NCBI GenBank assembly: GCA_031213475.1
Contig: JARUPZ010000026.1
Coordinates: 1,566,501 to 1,630,500 of the forward strand
Direction: 5' to 3'
DNA: 64,000 nucleotides
Source of the DNA: Nereocystis luetkeana
Lineage: Eukaryota; Sar; Phaeophyceae; Laminariales; Laminariaceae
A program made the position numbers and the translations under genes. Numbering within the stretch: position 1 is the first letter of the stretch; every line of letters starts with the position of its first letter. Under the pieces are notes generated by a model. The model worked only from the letters and a program-made list of their open reading frames with translations. It ran no database searches and was not told the origin of the DNA. Shown piece by piece: positions 45,442-55,450 of this stretch.

Positions 45442-46185
45442 TTGGCGAGACGACAATCTTCACGATTTTCTTTTTGTAGGGGGAAACCCTATAAATTCCT
45501 CTGCTCCCTCGACACGAAAGGGAAAGACACCAAGATGGTGGATGACGCGTGTTGCCCAGGAGTGGGCCACGCGAGCGACGATACGTTCCTGACGGGGTCT
45601 TCGTGTGCTAAACGGTATGCGGCCGGGTCTATTCGAAACGAGTTTGGGTCGAAGCTGGAAATGGCGATGAAAGAAAATGGTCAAGGAGAGGAATGGGATC
45701 CCGTCCGCCGGGTAGGAAGTCCGTGCCCGATGCTGGAACACGCACTCATAGATCTGCTAAGGGACATACATGCGGTTGCGCGCTCAGGGGGGCAGCTCTC
45801 CGGCAGAGAGGATTTTGCAGACCCGAGATATCGCCTGATATTCCTTGGCTTTCTATTCGATGAGTAAAGAGAGGTTACAATCTTTCCTTTACCGTGGGTT
45901 CGCACATCTTGAGGCTCCCAGTGTCGAAGGGTTCGATCTTCAACTATCAGATTTTGTCAAGACGCTGCGGGCCTCTATGGTGATGTTAGCGGGCCGGGAC
46001 TGCCCGGCTATTTGCGCCTTTCGGGTGGGAACACGGCGTACATCTCGGCCGCACAGCGGATTGTTTGGGACTTAAGCACTGGGCACCTCTTCCCCGTTGC
46101 TACGGCAGAAGGTGGTCGGGGCCATTTCTCTCTCCCCGGCCCGTATATCGGCGAACCTGCAAAGCTTTCTGGGAATGAATGGTAG
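45442..46185 (+). pseudogene. Inverted-arm protein, right copy, frameshifted
   Basis: Frame 1 runs 45442-45867 with NEFGSKLEMAMKENGQGEEW, RRVGSPCPMLEHALIDLLRD and a stop. A second frame at 45845-46020 gives SVEGFDLQLSDFVKTLRASM and MLAGRDCPAICAF. From 46021 frame 1 resumes with SGGNTAYISAAQRIVWDLST, GHLFPVATAEGGRGHFSLPG and PYIGEPAKLSGNEW to a TAG at 46183. The matching left copy is at 41593-42418 on the other strand. I do not recognise the protein; it is probably a transposon product. Confidence 0.5.
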
Positions 46186-46552
46186 ACCTGAACCACTTCA
46201 CGATGCACTCCTCTCGAGTGGGAGGCTCGATCAGAAAACCCCTGGCCGGGACGGCTGTGGACGAGATCATGAAAATTGGTGGCTGAAAAATAGAGTCAGT
46301 TGCAAGGTAATACATCTGGGCTACCTCGAGTGGACAAGTACGGGGTAGCAAGAAGAAACGTGGCCAGAGCTACGCGAAGCTAGCGATCTACCGGTGTCGC
46401 CGGAGTTCAGAAAGGACTTTGCGCCGGGTGCGGGTAATGACTGAGTTCAGCTGATAGAAGTTTGGGTGAGACTGGTCTGCCCCGGACCAGCGATCAACTA
46501 CAAAAGCAATTTGAAAGGAGGCGTAACGAAGTATGGGGGGGACCACAGGCCG

Positions 46553-46612
46553 GCGCAGGAAGCCTCATCCAATCCAATACTTACATTAAATGATCCACGG
46601 TAGAGAGACAGG
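46553..46612 (-). repeat. Inner TIR-like copy, right arm
   Basis: GCCTCATCCAATCCAATACT and TTACATTAAATGATCCACGG and TAGAGAGACA are identical to the end of the outer right TIR at 46930-46978, about 370 bp further on. Confidence 0.8.
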
Positions 46613-46832
46613 ATACTGCAGTAAAATGGCGATCCAATACACTGTTTCAAATTTGTCACAAATATTGGAACTATTGATTATATCGAAATGTCTAGGAATT
46701 TGTATCGAATTGAGGTCACTTCTTTCTTTCGCTCTTGAAACCTCGGGAGTAGAGTTGGTCGCGCCGTGTTTTGAGACCATCCCACCCACCCGGCAGTATG
46801 ATTAGTATTCGTGGGCTGGTATACTCAGATCA

Positions 46833-46977
46833 TTTACAGGTACAAACCCCGCGCAGAGTTTATGATTCGCCACTACTTTACTCCGAGCGGGGGGAAATAC
46901 CGGACGGGACCTCCTGCCCGGCGCAGGATGCCTCATCCAATCCAATACTTACATTAAATGATCCACGGTAGAGAGAC
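46833..46977 (-). repeat. Outer terminal inverted repeat, right
   Basis: Inverse complement of 40876-41025, ending ATGATCCACGGTAGAGAGAC. Flanking bases (ATTAG to the left of the left end, ATAAT to the right of the right end) do not form a convincing target duplication. Confidence 0.8.
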
Positions 46978-48847
46978 ATAATACTAATACAGTATAGTTG
47001 ATATGTGTTCATCCTACCAAGTTTGAACAAGGGCATCTCTCTGTTCCTCGACCTGTGTACAGTCGAGTAGCTACCAATAATAGCTTGCCGCGAAATTTGT
47101 GTTGATAATTTCCGGCAGATGTCTTAACGCTCGACGCCGCTGCGGGAGTTAAGAAAACCCGGACCGGATTACAACAAATCCACCCACAAACTCACCCACT
47201 CGTGCTGCGTGACGTCGACCCGATCAGCATCTTTCCGCCGGAACCCGACCAAACCAAACGCAAACTAGCCAAACCCAAATTTCGATGACGCCAGTGAGAC
47301 TCTGTATATTTGTTCCGAAAAGGATGGAACGTCAAGTACATGGTAAGGATAAAAAAAAAAAAAATGTGATGACTTGCCCAGCCGTGAAAAACACGCCAGC
47401 GCTTTCGGTATCGGCGCAGGAGATAGATACACCTAGGAGCCGATTGGGCCGACCCCATGGAGGAAACTTGGGGAAATCGTCTGAAAGGTTGTTGAGCGTT
47501 AGTGTTGTTTCGATGCTGGAAACAGAACAGCCTATTACCCGCCGCGGGGATCGGAGATGACTCATATGTGGGCACACTTGAGGCAAAATAAAACTATGTA
47601 GATACAGAAAGACATTGCTGCCAAGCGTGTCTTGTGATATCGAAGAACCGAAGTCTCGCCGCCTACATACTCTACCGACTACAAACGAGGGAGTACTTAA
47701 CCACCGTACACACCGACTCAAAACATGTACTGGCGATCCGCTCTAGATTCGCCGCTACGCTCCCTGTCGTCGACACCACATTAGTTGCTTGCAATACAAC
47801 GTCAACGACTCGATGAAGCCCGGCCGCAACTCAATTCCGGTCCCTCTCTTACCCCTCCCCCCTGCGACCAGACCGTTCCTCTCCGCGGCCGAAAACTTTG
47901 GATATGCGATTTATTAAACTTGCAAGATATCGGTGTTCACCCCCTAGACTTAAATAATACCTATATGGAAGATTTGTGGCTCGCTGGTACTTGCAGTCCG
48001 ACCTTGCCAATAATTCATTCCTGTCGAAGCAAAGAGTCACGGTTTCAATTGAAGACATTTGCTACAATATAGGTAGCACGCTTCTGGGAGACATTTACTC
48101 ACAAACCACCCAAGAAACCATGCACTATCTGTTGAACACCGCGTGTGTTTTACAGGTGAATCGCGATAAATGCACGCCTTTGAGTTGCATCTTCGTGATC
48201 GTGCAGTCCCAGTTACAATAGTGAAGTGTGAACTCCCCAGATAACGGGTCTCAGAATAACGCAGATGCCCGCGCATCGTACCATGCCTCAGAACACCCAT
48301 CTGACATGATTTTGCTTTCTACTCCAGTACAGCAACCGAATCTGCGGCACCTGCGATCTCGACTAATAACCTGCCCAGCAGAAGAGCTCTGCCCTACTTT
48401 TCGATGTTTTGAGTCACTGACTGACCGTGTTCCAGAACAGATTTACTCCACCGCAGGTGTTAACCGGCACGAACGAATAAAAACCGATTGAGGTCAAACG
48501 ATTGCAACATGACTAGCCCCGGCCGGCTGCGATGCATCGTGTAGCGCAGTGGCTTCCTGTTTGTCTGAAGGCTTCTGCCAAACACGAAAAAAGACGCCCT
48601 CTGTCCCCGTAGAAAACATCTAGAGTAAGTAGGTCACATTTCGGGGAGCAGGCACAACCGCCGAGGGGGTTGTCCTTCCAGAATAATCCATGCCCTCTCA
48701 ATTTTGAGAAAACAAAACGCAATACCGGCGAGGGTGACAGGCGGGAAAGGTGATTTCACTACTGCCGTAGCTCCGAGCCACCCCTCTATAGCCATCAACG
48801 CTGAGTTTAGCAATACAAGAAACGTATCCTGTCCACTTCGACCACGT
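46978..48847. other. No recognised gene; downstream of EsV-1-7 gene
   Basis: Short ORFs without motifs. The part next to 48848 is downstream of the minus-strand stop codon and would contain the 3' UTR. Confidence 0.3.
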
Positions 48848-51412
48848 TTAAAACGAGCACTCCGCTTTCACGAGCAACGAGGAGCTTTTTACGGTACAGC
48901 TTGGTATCGGAGAAGTAACTGGCATGCCGTCCACCCTCCATGCAGAGACAACGCAAACGAGGCTGTTCTCAAGAGGCCCGTGATGTGCGCAGTGGGTTGG
49001 TTGCTTCCCGTTTATGCCCCAGCTCGACCATGTCGTGCAACCCTCAACCTTGCAACGCGCCGTGAAATTGATCGCTGATCTACCCGAACTGTCGCCCGTG
49101 TGGGGGCCGCAAACAGTTGCATCACGATCAATCAGTGATCCCCAGTCTGATTGACTGAAGCAGGACTTACGAGAGCAATGCCTGCTGACTCCATCCACCG
49201 TCTGCCGGCCCTCGACGTCGAATTCCTGCTTCTGAATGCTGAATTCATGGGTGCGTCGTCGTTTAAGGATATTCACCGTATCATTGGTGGCGTGTTGCTT
49301 GCAGTGCACCGCTGTCTCGCAGTCCACAACACCGGGAATAACAATGTTCGTGCGGGCGTCTTGCGATGAAGGCTTGCGAACGACATTTACCATGCCCTCC
49401 TCAGCGTGTTGCTTGCAGTACACCGGTGTACGTTTACCCTGGGCATTGTGTGTCGGTTGCTTCGTGCAAGAATCATCTGAGCAACGTCTCCTGACATTCA
49501 CCATTCCGTTCGCAGCGTGTCGCTTGCAGTACGCCCCCTGCTTGCAGCCCTCTGTATTGAACATCGCAATCGTCGTGCAGGACTTATGAGAACAGCGCTT
49601 GCTGACGACGTTTACCATGCCATCCCCGGCATGTTGCTTGCAGTACACTGGGGTCTTGGTACCTTGGACATTGAAGCTCGGTATCTTCGTGCAGGCGTCG
49701 TGCAAGCAACGCTTGCTGCGGACGTCAACCATGCCGTCCTCGGCGTGATCCTTACAGTACACCGGTGTACGTTTGCCCTGGACATTGCATCTCGGCGATT
49801 TCATGCAAGAACCATGTGAGCAACGCTTGCTGACATTCACCATTTCGTGCGTAGCGTGCTGCTTGCAGTATGCCCCCTGCTTGCAGCCCTCTGTATTAAA
49901 GTTCGCAATCGTCGTGCAGGAGTTAAAAGAACAACGCTTGCCAAGGACGTTAACCATGCCATCCTCGGCATGTTGCTTGCAGTACGTTGGGGTCTTGGTA
50001 CCTTCTACAGTGAAGCTCGGTATCTTTATGCAAGCGTCATGCAAGCAGCGTTTGCTGCGGAGGTGCACCATGCCGTCCTCAGCGTGTTGCTTGCAGTATG
50101 ACGCTGTCTTGCCCGGAAAATTGAAGCTTGGCCGCTTCGTGCAGAAACCATGTGAGCAACGCCTGCTGACGACATCGACCATGCCGTTCTCAGCGTGTTG
50201 CTTGCAGTGTGACGCTTTGTTGCCCGGGAAATTGAAACTTGGCTGCTTCGTGCAGAAACCATTTGAGCAACGCCTGCTGTGGACATCGACCTTCCCGTCT
50301 ATAGCGTGCTTCTTGCAAAACTCCGCTTTCCCGCCGCCGTCGATGTTAAAGACCGGTCGACTCGCGCAAGAATGATGTGCGGAAGGCGTGTCGGTGACGT
50401 TCACCATGTGTTCTCGAGCATGTTGCTTGCAGTACTCCGCCCTCTTACTGCCTTCAGTACTGAACGTCGGTCTCTTCGTGCAGGATTCGTGAGAACAATA
50501 ATTGCTGACAACGTTCGCCATGCCACCCTTGGCATGTTGCTTGCAGTACACCGGTGTACGTTTACCCTGGACATTGTGTGTCGCTTGATTCGTGCAAGAA
50601 TCATCTGAGCAACGTCTCCTGACATTCACCATTCCGTTCGCAGCGTGTTGCTTGCAGTACGCCCCCTGCTTGCAGCCCTCTGTATTGAACGTCGCAATCG
50701 TGGTGCAGGACGTATAAGAACAACGCCTACTGACGACGTTCACCATGCCATCCTCGGCATGTTGCTTGCAGTACGCTGGGGTCTTGGTACCGTGGACATT
50801 GAAGCTCGGTATCTTCGCGCAAGCGTCATGCAAGCAGCGTCTGCTGTGGACGTTCACCATGCCTTTCTCAGCGTGTTGCTTGCAGTGTGACGCTTTGTTG
50901 CCCAGGAAATTGAAACTTGGCTGCTTGGTGCAGAAAACATTTGAGCAACGCCTACTGTGGACATAGACCTTTCCGTCGATAGCGTGCTTCTTGCAAAACT
51001 CCGCTTTTCCACCGCCGTCGATGTTAAAGACCGGTCGTCTCGTGGAGGAGAGATGTGCGCAATGCGTGTCGGTGACGTTTACCATGTTTTCTCGAGCATG
51101 TTGCTTGCAGTACTCCGCCGTCTTACTGCCCTCTATATTAATGTTTGGAACTTTCATGCAATATTCGAATCCACAACGCCTTGTAACGACGTTCACCATG
51201 CCGTCCTCAGCATGTTGCTTGCAGAACTCCGCCCTCTTGCTGCCCTCCACATTGAAGGTTGGAACTTTCGTGCAAGAGCCATGCGAGCAGCGCTGGTGAA
51301 CAACGTTCACCATGCCGTCCTCAGCATGTTGCTTGCAGTATGCTGCCTTCTTGTTGCCTCTGACGTTGAAGGACGGCTTCTTCGCGCATGAGCCATATGA
51401 GCAGCGTCTCAT
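48848..51412 (-). CDS. EsV-1-7 domain repeat protein, 854 aa
   Basis: The protein is an array of about 18 well-kept motifs of the form C-X4-C-X16-C-X2-H-X12 and about three decayed ones near the C terminus, covering residues 3 to about 800, with a ~40-residue unrelated tail. A typical unit reads RCSHGSCTKVPTFNVEGSKR followed by AEFCKQHAEDGMVNVV. The spacing of three Cys and one His is that of the EsV-1-7 domain, known from the Ectocarpus developmental regulator IMMEDIATE UPRIGHT and from virus EsV-1; it may bind metal, but its biochemical role is unknown. Units 3-8 and 9-15 form two related blocks, and units 16-18 repeat 6-8, showing growth by segmental duplication. Repeats 4 and 10 have lost one or more Cys. 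The start is the ATG at 51412, in an AAAATGAG context directly before the first repeat. Single exon as far as visible; TAA stop at 48848. Eighteen-plus units is long for this family, where few units are common. Confidence 0.9.
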   Translation of the reverse strand: MRRCSYGSCAKKPSFNVRGNKKAAYCKQHAEDGMVNVVHQRCSHGSCTKVPTFNVEGSKRAEFCKQHAEDGMVNVVTRRCGFEYCMKVPNINIEGSKTAEYCKQHARENMVNVTDTHCAHLSSTRRPVFNIDGGGKAEFCKKHAIDGKVYVHSRRCSNVFCTKQPSFNFLGNKASHCKQHAEKGMVNVHSRRCLHDACAKIPSFNVHGTKTPAYCKQHAEDGMVNVVSRRCSYTSCTTIATFNTEGCKQGAYCKQHAANGMVNVRRRCSDDSCTNQATHNVQGKRTPVYCKQHAKGGMANVVSNYCSHESCTKRPTFSTEGSKRAEYCKQHAREHMVNVTDTPSAHHSCASRPVFNIDGGGKAEFCKKHAIDGKVDVHSRRCSNGFCTKQPSFNFPGNKASHCKQHAENGMVDVVSRRCSHGFCTKRPSFNFPGKTASYCKQHAEDGMVHLRSKRCLHDACIKIPSFTVEGTKTPTYCKQHAEDGMVNVLGKRCSFNSCTTIANFNTEGCKQGAYCKQHATHEMVNVSKRCSHGSCMKSPRCNVQGKRTPVYCKDHAEDGMVDVRSKRCLHDACTKIPSFNVQGTKTPVYCKQHAGDGMVNVVSKRCSHKSCTTIAMFNTEGCKQGAYCKRHAANGMVNVRRRCSDDSCTKQPTHNAQGKRTPVYCKQHAEEGMVNVVRKPSSQDARTNIVIPGVVDCETAVHCKQHATNDTVNILKRRRTHEFSIQKQEFDVEGRQTVDGVSRHCSRKSCFSQSDWGSLIDRDATVCGPHTGDSSGRSAINFTARCKVEGCTTWSSWGINGKQPTHCAHHGPLENSLVCVVSAWRVDGMPVTSPIPSCTVKSSSLLVKAECSF

Positions 51413-51426
51413 TTTGGCGGGGGCTT

Positions 51427-51672
51427 GTGGCAGCGATGTACCTGTGGCACGTCAGCGAGGGGGGGGTGAACACGACAAGAAGTACGCTTACGAAATTGCT
51501 GTGCTTAGCTGCCGTTTCTGGACAGAACAACTGCTACCGACTACCTTAAGTGGCAGCGATGTACCTGTGGCACGTCAGCGGGGGGGTTGAACACGACAAG
51601 AACTATGGTTACGAAATTGCTGCGCTTAGCTGCCGTTTCAGGAACGAACAACTGCTACCGATTACTTCAAGG
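51427..51672. repeat. 123-bp tandem duplication upstream of EsV-1-7 gene
   Basis: TGGCAGCGATGTACCTGTGG begins at 51428 and again at 51551; the following blocks GAACACGACAAGAA, TACGAAATTGCTG, CTTAGCTGCCGTTTC and GAACAACTGCTACCGA also occur in both. The duplication starts about 15 bp upstream of the ATG at 51412 and so covers the likely 5' UTR or core promoter of the minus-strand gene. The two units differ at a few percent of positions. Confidence 0.9.
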
Positions 51673-51703
51673 GCTTTCGTACTTTTCTCTTTGACAGGTC
51701 TCT

Positions 51704-51950
51704 GCACTGTACAGTGGAGCAGCGCAAACGATATCCGCTCCCATGACTTTCCCGAGCGTACCGCATATATTGAAAAATACGTAGATACACATACTTACGT
51801 TGATCCTTTCCTGAAACCGCCTGATTATAAGCACCTGCCTCACGCTCAGCGAGTCTCCGACGATTATGTCGCCTCTACGATTTGTACTTCTTTCGCGTTC
51901 TTCGCTTTCTTTGGGTGCTTGCTTCTCGTTCCACACGTATTTTCCCGGAA
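51704..51950 (+). CDS. Candidate exon of divergent plus-strand gene
   Basis: After TTTTCTCTTTGACAG, a strong acceptor-like site, the frame reads VQWSSANDIRSHDFPERTAY, IEKYVDTHTYVDPFLKPPDY, KHLPHAQRVSDDYVASTICT and a hydrophobic SFAFFAFFGCLLLVPHVF. Codon use looks gene-like up to about 51940, after which it turns into low-complexity Phe/Lys/Ser. No family recognised. It may be divergently transcribed from the EsV-1-7 gene. Confidence 0.3.
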
Positions 51951-52361
51951 CAACAGAAAAAAATCTCGGAAAAAGACAAAAAGTCAATTTTGTTTGTTAA
52001 GCGGTTGGGAGGCTCTCTTTCGCTTTTTTTCACCGACTGGTTGGAATTTCTTGTGCACTTCCAGTTGTTTTTTACTTTTTTCCTCTGCCGTTTCGTGTGC
52101 GTGTGTGTAGTCGGAGAACGCCGACGCGGGCGAACCCGGCGCCGTCTCGGGTGTCGGCGGATGCTGGCAGGTAGAGGGGGGGGGGTGCAGAGAGCACGGT
52201 CGCGGTTTTCGTGGCTAGGCGTTGTGTGTGCCTTGAGGCACAAAATGAAGCATGAATGGGCTCTGTTTTGCCTCCATCTGAACTAATAGACCGAGTATGT
52301 ACGAGTACACAAGGGTCGATCGGGATTGCAAGCTAACATTCAAACCGTGCTTATTTTTCAG

Positions 52362-52437
52362 ACCTTGCTGAACTATACGCAAAAGACGTACGCCGCCTGA
52401 CCATCGACATCTTTGAGCTGGCGAACGAGGGTAACGG
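52362..52437 (+). CDS. Candidate small exon, DLAELYAKDV...
   Basis: A TTATTTTTCAG acceptor, then AYAKDVRRLTIDIFELANEG-like coding (LAELYAKDVRRLTIDIFELA), then AACG|GTGAGC, a strong donor. The structure is that of a complete 76-bp internal exon. It abuts the dispersed repeat that starts at 52447. Family unknown. Confidence 0.35.
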
Positions 52438-52446
52438 TGAGCACCG

Positions 52447-52982
52447 GGCTTCACGCGGGGCGTGCGACGGGGATCACTGTGACAGAGAGGGAGGAAAGCT
52501 TTACCCCGACCGAATCGACGGCGAAGTGGTCGCGAGAGGGGCGGGCGGCGTAGAAGGCTGAGAGAGAAGCTCTGCTGTTCATTTGTTTTCTTCTTTGGCA
52601 GGTGCACGGTGTTCCAGGGGCAGACAATTATTACATGAGGAGGGACGGGCATTTTCTTCTCCTACCGAATTTTTCGGTTTCATTGCCATTGTTCTGGCGG
52701 TGCTGCTGCTGTGCCATGCCGAGCTTTTTCGATCGTATACCAGAGGTGCATACCGCATTTCAAAAGAGGAAAATCAGTACCCTACCTGGGGTATGTACGT
52801 ACGTACATACGAATGTGACCCTTGGAATTTATGGTCGCCAATTTGCAACCACAACAATCATAAAAATATATATGCAATCATCGACCTCCTGTCCACTTCG
52901 CGTAATTTGATGTACTTTTCCTGCTTAGGCGAGCGTCGCCGGCGGCGTAGGCCGCCCGCGGAGGGGGGCGCCTTGTATGTAT
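52447..52982. repeat. Dispersed repeat, copy 2 (partner at 15340)
   Basis: Colinear with 15340-15970: see that entry for shared blocks. It is about 95 bp shorter through several deletions. Confidence 0.75.
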
Positions 52983-53566
52983 ATACAATTTACAGCGGCG
53001 CCTAAGAGCGAAGTATTCGCTTCCGATTCCGTCATGACTTTAGGCTGTTATTCCAGACGCCTTCGTTTCCTGCCTTCTTCGTGCTTGCTTTTTCCACCGC
53101 TTTCCTCGAGTGTAGCGCTCACCGGGCTCCCACGGGCGCTCTCCTGTGCGCTCGTCTCTGAGTCTCGCGGCACTGACAAGCGCGGCGACCCCGAACTCAA
53201 AGGATCTTTGCTGGGGCGGGCAGACACGAAGGTTCTATATTATTTAGTCCTGAATATTTATTTCACTGGTGTTGCTACGCGAAGAGCCTATTGTGACAGA
53301 CTCAATCTTGGCTTAGTTTCTCGCCGAGGTTCGATCTCCCCACTCCCGTGCTTCGCCGGCCACCATCGGCCTGATCGACCCCCTCGGTCTTGCCTCACAC
53401 GGTATCTGCCTTCCCTTGCCCCTCTCTCTTCGCGGGGCGACTACATGTGCTCCCTCGGGGTATCACGCCGTCCTTGGTACCAGATCGTTGCATATCACGG
53501 CGATGTATTTGGTGTTTTAGAATTCGGGATGTCGTCTGTTTTCGCCGGTTTAGTGGAATGAAGGTT
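52983..53566. other. Unassigned, GC-richer, 194-codon ORF of unknown value
   Basis: The plus strand is open from 52977 to 53561 but its start lies in the repeat and the translation is Ser/Arg/Leu-rich without motifs. I do not call it a gene. Confidence 0.25.
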
Positions 53567-54010
53567 GTTGGGAAGTATGAATTCGGCCGAGTGTTGTGAG
53601 TTCGATAATAAAAAATAACCAATCACATCAGAGGGTACCATACAGGTGTCTGTATATGATCGGACTGTCTACTGCTGCTGTAAGGCCTGATCTCTGGAGG
53701 CGCAGTGGAATACGAGTACAAACAACTACGGCAGCAGCAGTACAGTATTTCAGAGGCGTTCTACTTCTAAAATGTACGCACAAATCTTTCTCTGCGTCGG
53801 TCGAAGTGAATAAAGGTTGCTGGAAAGTCGGCCGAGTGTTGTGAGTTCGGAAACAGAACTCGACAAATTGCATCGGAGGATTTCATACGAGTTCGTACAT
53901 TTTCGGACTGCTTACTGCTGCAAGGCCTGATCTTTGGAAGCTTGTAGGGATACGACCCCTACTACAGCGGCATCAGTACAGTCGTTCAGAGGCGTTCTAC
54001 TTCAATTACG
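53567..54010. repeat. Tandem duplication, ~245-bp unit
   Basis: GGCCGAGTGTTGTGAGTTCG occurs at 53583 and 53829; between and after, CGGACTGYYTACTGCTG, AAGGCCTGATCT and TTCAGAGGCGTTCTACTTC occur once in each unit. The second unit is shorter and diverged. AGGTTGTTGGGAAGTATGAA and AGGTTGCTGGAAAGTCGGCC precede each unit. Confidence 0.8.
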
Positions 54011-55358
54011 AACAAGCCAAATCAAATCTCCATAACAAGCGCGCCCAATGAACGTGTCTGACATATGAATATCACGGAGCGTCTAGAGTTGAGTTAAACT
54101 ACTCAATCAATCGATCGTGCTTACAGCAGACTTTTTCATTTTGAAAAATATATATATCCAGATGCGAGGTGTTCACTAAATAAATGCAGGAGACGCACCC
54201 GCTTAAAATATGAAATCCTTCGTACGACGTACGAGATATGATGTTCCACGGTATCATTTTCTGGTGAAAAACGTGAGCACTACTGGAGGTAATTACGGGT
54301 ATGAGACTGCTTGCTCCGACTGCTACTCGCTCCGACTGCAAGTACTCACAGTATGTCGGGGGTTTTGTGCTGCTGTAGATACTGCTGCGTATGCTATACG
54401 TATATCAAACCCGAATATTTCGGGATTCACGCTGAGAATACTGCCCATGTCGGCAGTAGTTTGCGGCTGTTCTATATTGCCGATCCATATCAGGTATCAG
54501 GTATCATGTACTCGATACTGGTCATTCCCGCAGTATCTCGATTGCTTCCCGCTCTCAAGATTGAGGTCGATAATTCGCGTACAGTACACCTCCTGTTCTC
54601 GCTGTAATTTGGGCGTATACCGCAAGTTGTTGTCTGTTGCAATGCCGTACGTACCACTGCTGCTGTTGTTCTGTTTCTGGTGATGCGGTTGAGTCTGCAC
54701 AGCAGCAGCTGCAGAAACCGACCGCAGCAACAGCGATGCTGCTACTACTCCTGCTGCTGCTGCTGTAGCGGCTATTTTTGCTGGTGTGCCGCTACTGCTA
54801 TCGCTTTCTTGTTCCGGAGAGGCCATCTCTTCTGTACAAGCGCCATTGAAAGTAGGTACACCTCGCCGTAAATAGGTGTGATATCGGCGTGGGTATTGGG
54901 TACTTGGCAACTGGGCAGATAAAGGGCAGCAATACTATCGTAAACAAATTCAACGTAATGTCAGTTCTGAGAAGAATGAGGAACCTCTCAGAACTGAGCT
55001 GGATTCTGCCCCCTCCAGCAGCAACTGAAACATAGTGTATCGACGATTTCCTGGCCCAAACTGATAGACTGTTCGGGTGTTTGGGCTTCAGAGTGGATGG
55101 CTGGAAAAACCAGCAATTACAATGTCTCAAAAACTGCCCGAAAAAAACTAAAATAGGAGTGACACAGATGCAAAAACTGAGAACTGATACTCGGCGTCAC
55201 CTTTTACCTGCACCACTTGGCGTTGACCTGATCCAATTTGTAACAAGATTGAATGGTGCATTTATGTCAACTTGCTTCAAAGTAATCACGACCTGGTACT
55301 GAAATGTATTTCCCTATCCGGAGCATGGGTGCTGGCAGGCACCCATGCCGAGCCCTTG
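54011..55358. other. No firm gene; Ala-rich triplet tract
   Basis: GCAGCAGCTGCAG and CTGCTGCTGCTGCTG runs lie at 54700-54775. On the minus strand a frame from about 54826 to 54497 reads MASPEQESDSSSGTPAKIAA, a hydrophobic Ala-rich segment, then LRYTPKLQREQEVYC; it might be an exon, but the triplet bias makes it doubtful. Confidence 0.25.
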
Positions 55359-55450
55359 TACTGTAGACATTTAGGCTGGACGGTGGCGGTAGTATCACGG
55401 CGTCACATAGATACATCACCATGAGTGTTGCAGGTTGTCAGCGAAAACAC
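55359..55450. repeat. Direct repeat, unit 1 (partner at 56684)
   Basis: TGTAGACATTTAGGYTGGAC, GGTGGCGGTAGTATCACGGC and GCAGGTTGTCAGCGAAAACA are shared with 56684-56776. Only three or four differences over about 92 bp. Confidence 0.9.

Noticed and set aside
49151..51391. Several plus-strand ORFs antisense to the EsV-1-7 gene
   Set aside because: The regular repeat on the minus strand forces periodic open frames on the other strand; the Cys/His spacing is conserved only on minus.
48848..51412. Integrated phaeovirus as the source of the EsV-1-7 gene
   Set aside because: No other viral core genes (capsid, polymerase, integrase) are visible around it, and the family is mostly cellular in brown algae.
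52977..53561. 194-codon plus-strand ORF
   Set aside because: The start lies inside a dispersed repeat and the translation has no motif; open length alone is weak evidence in GC-richer DNA.
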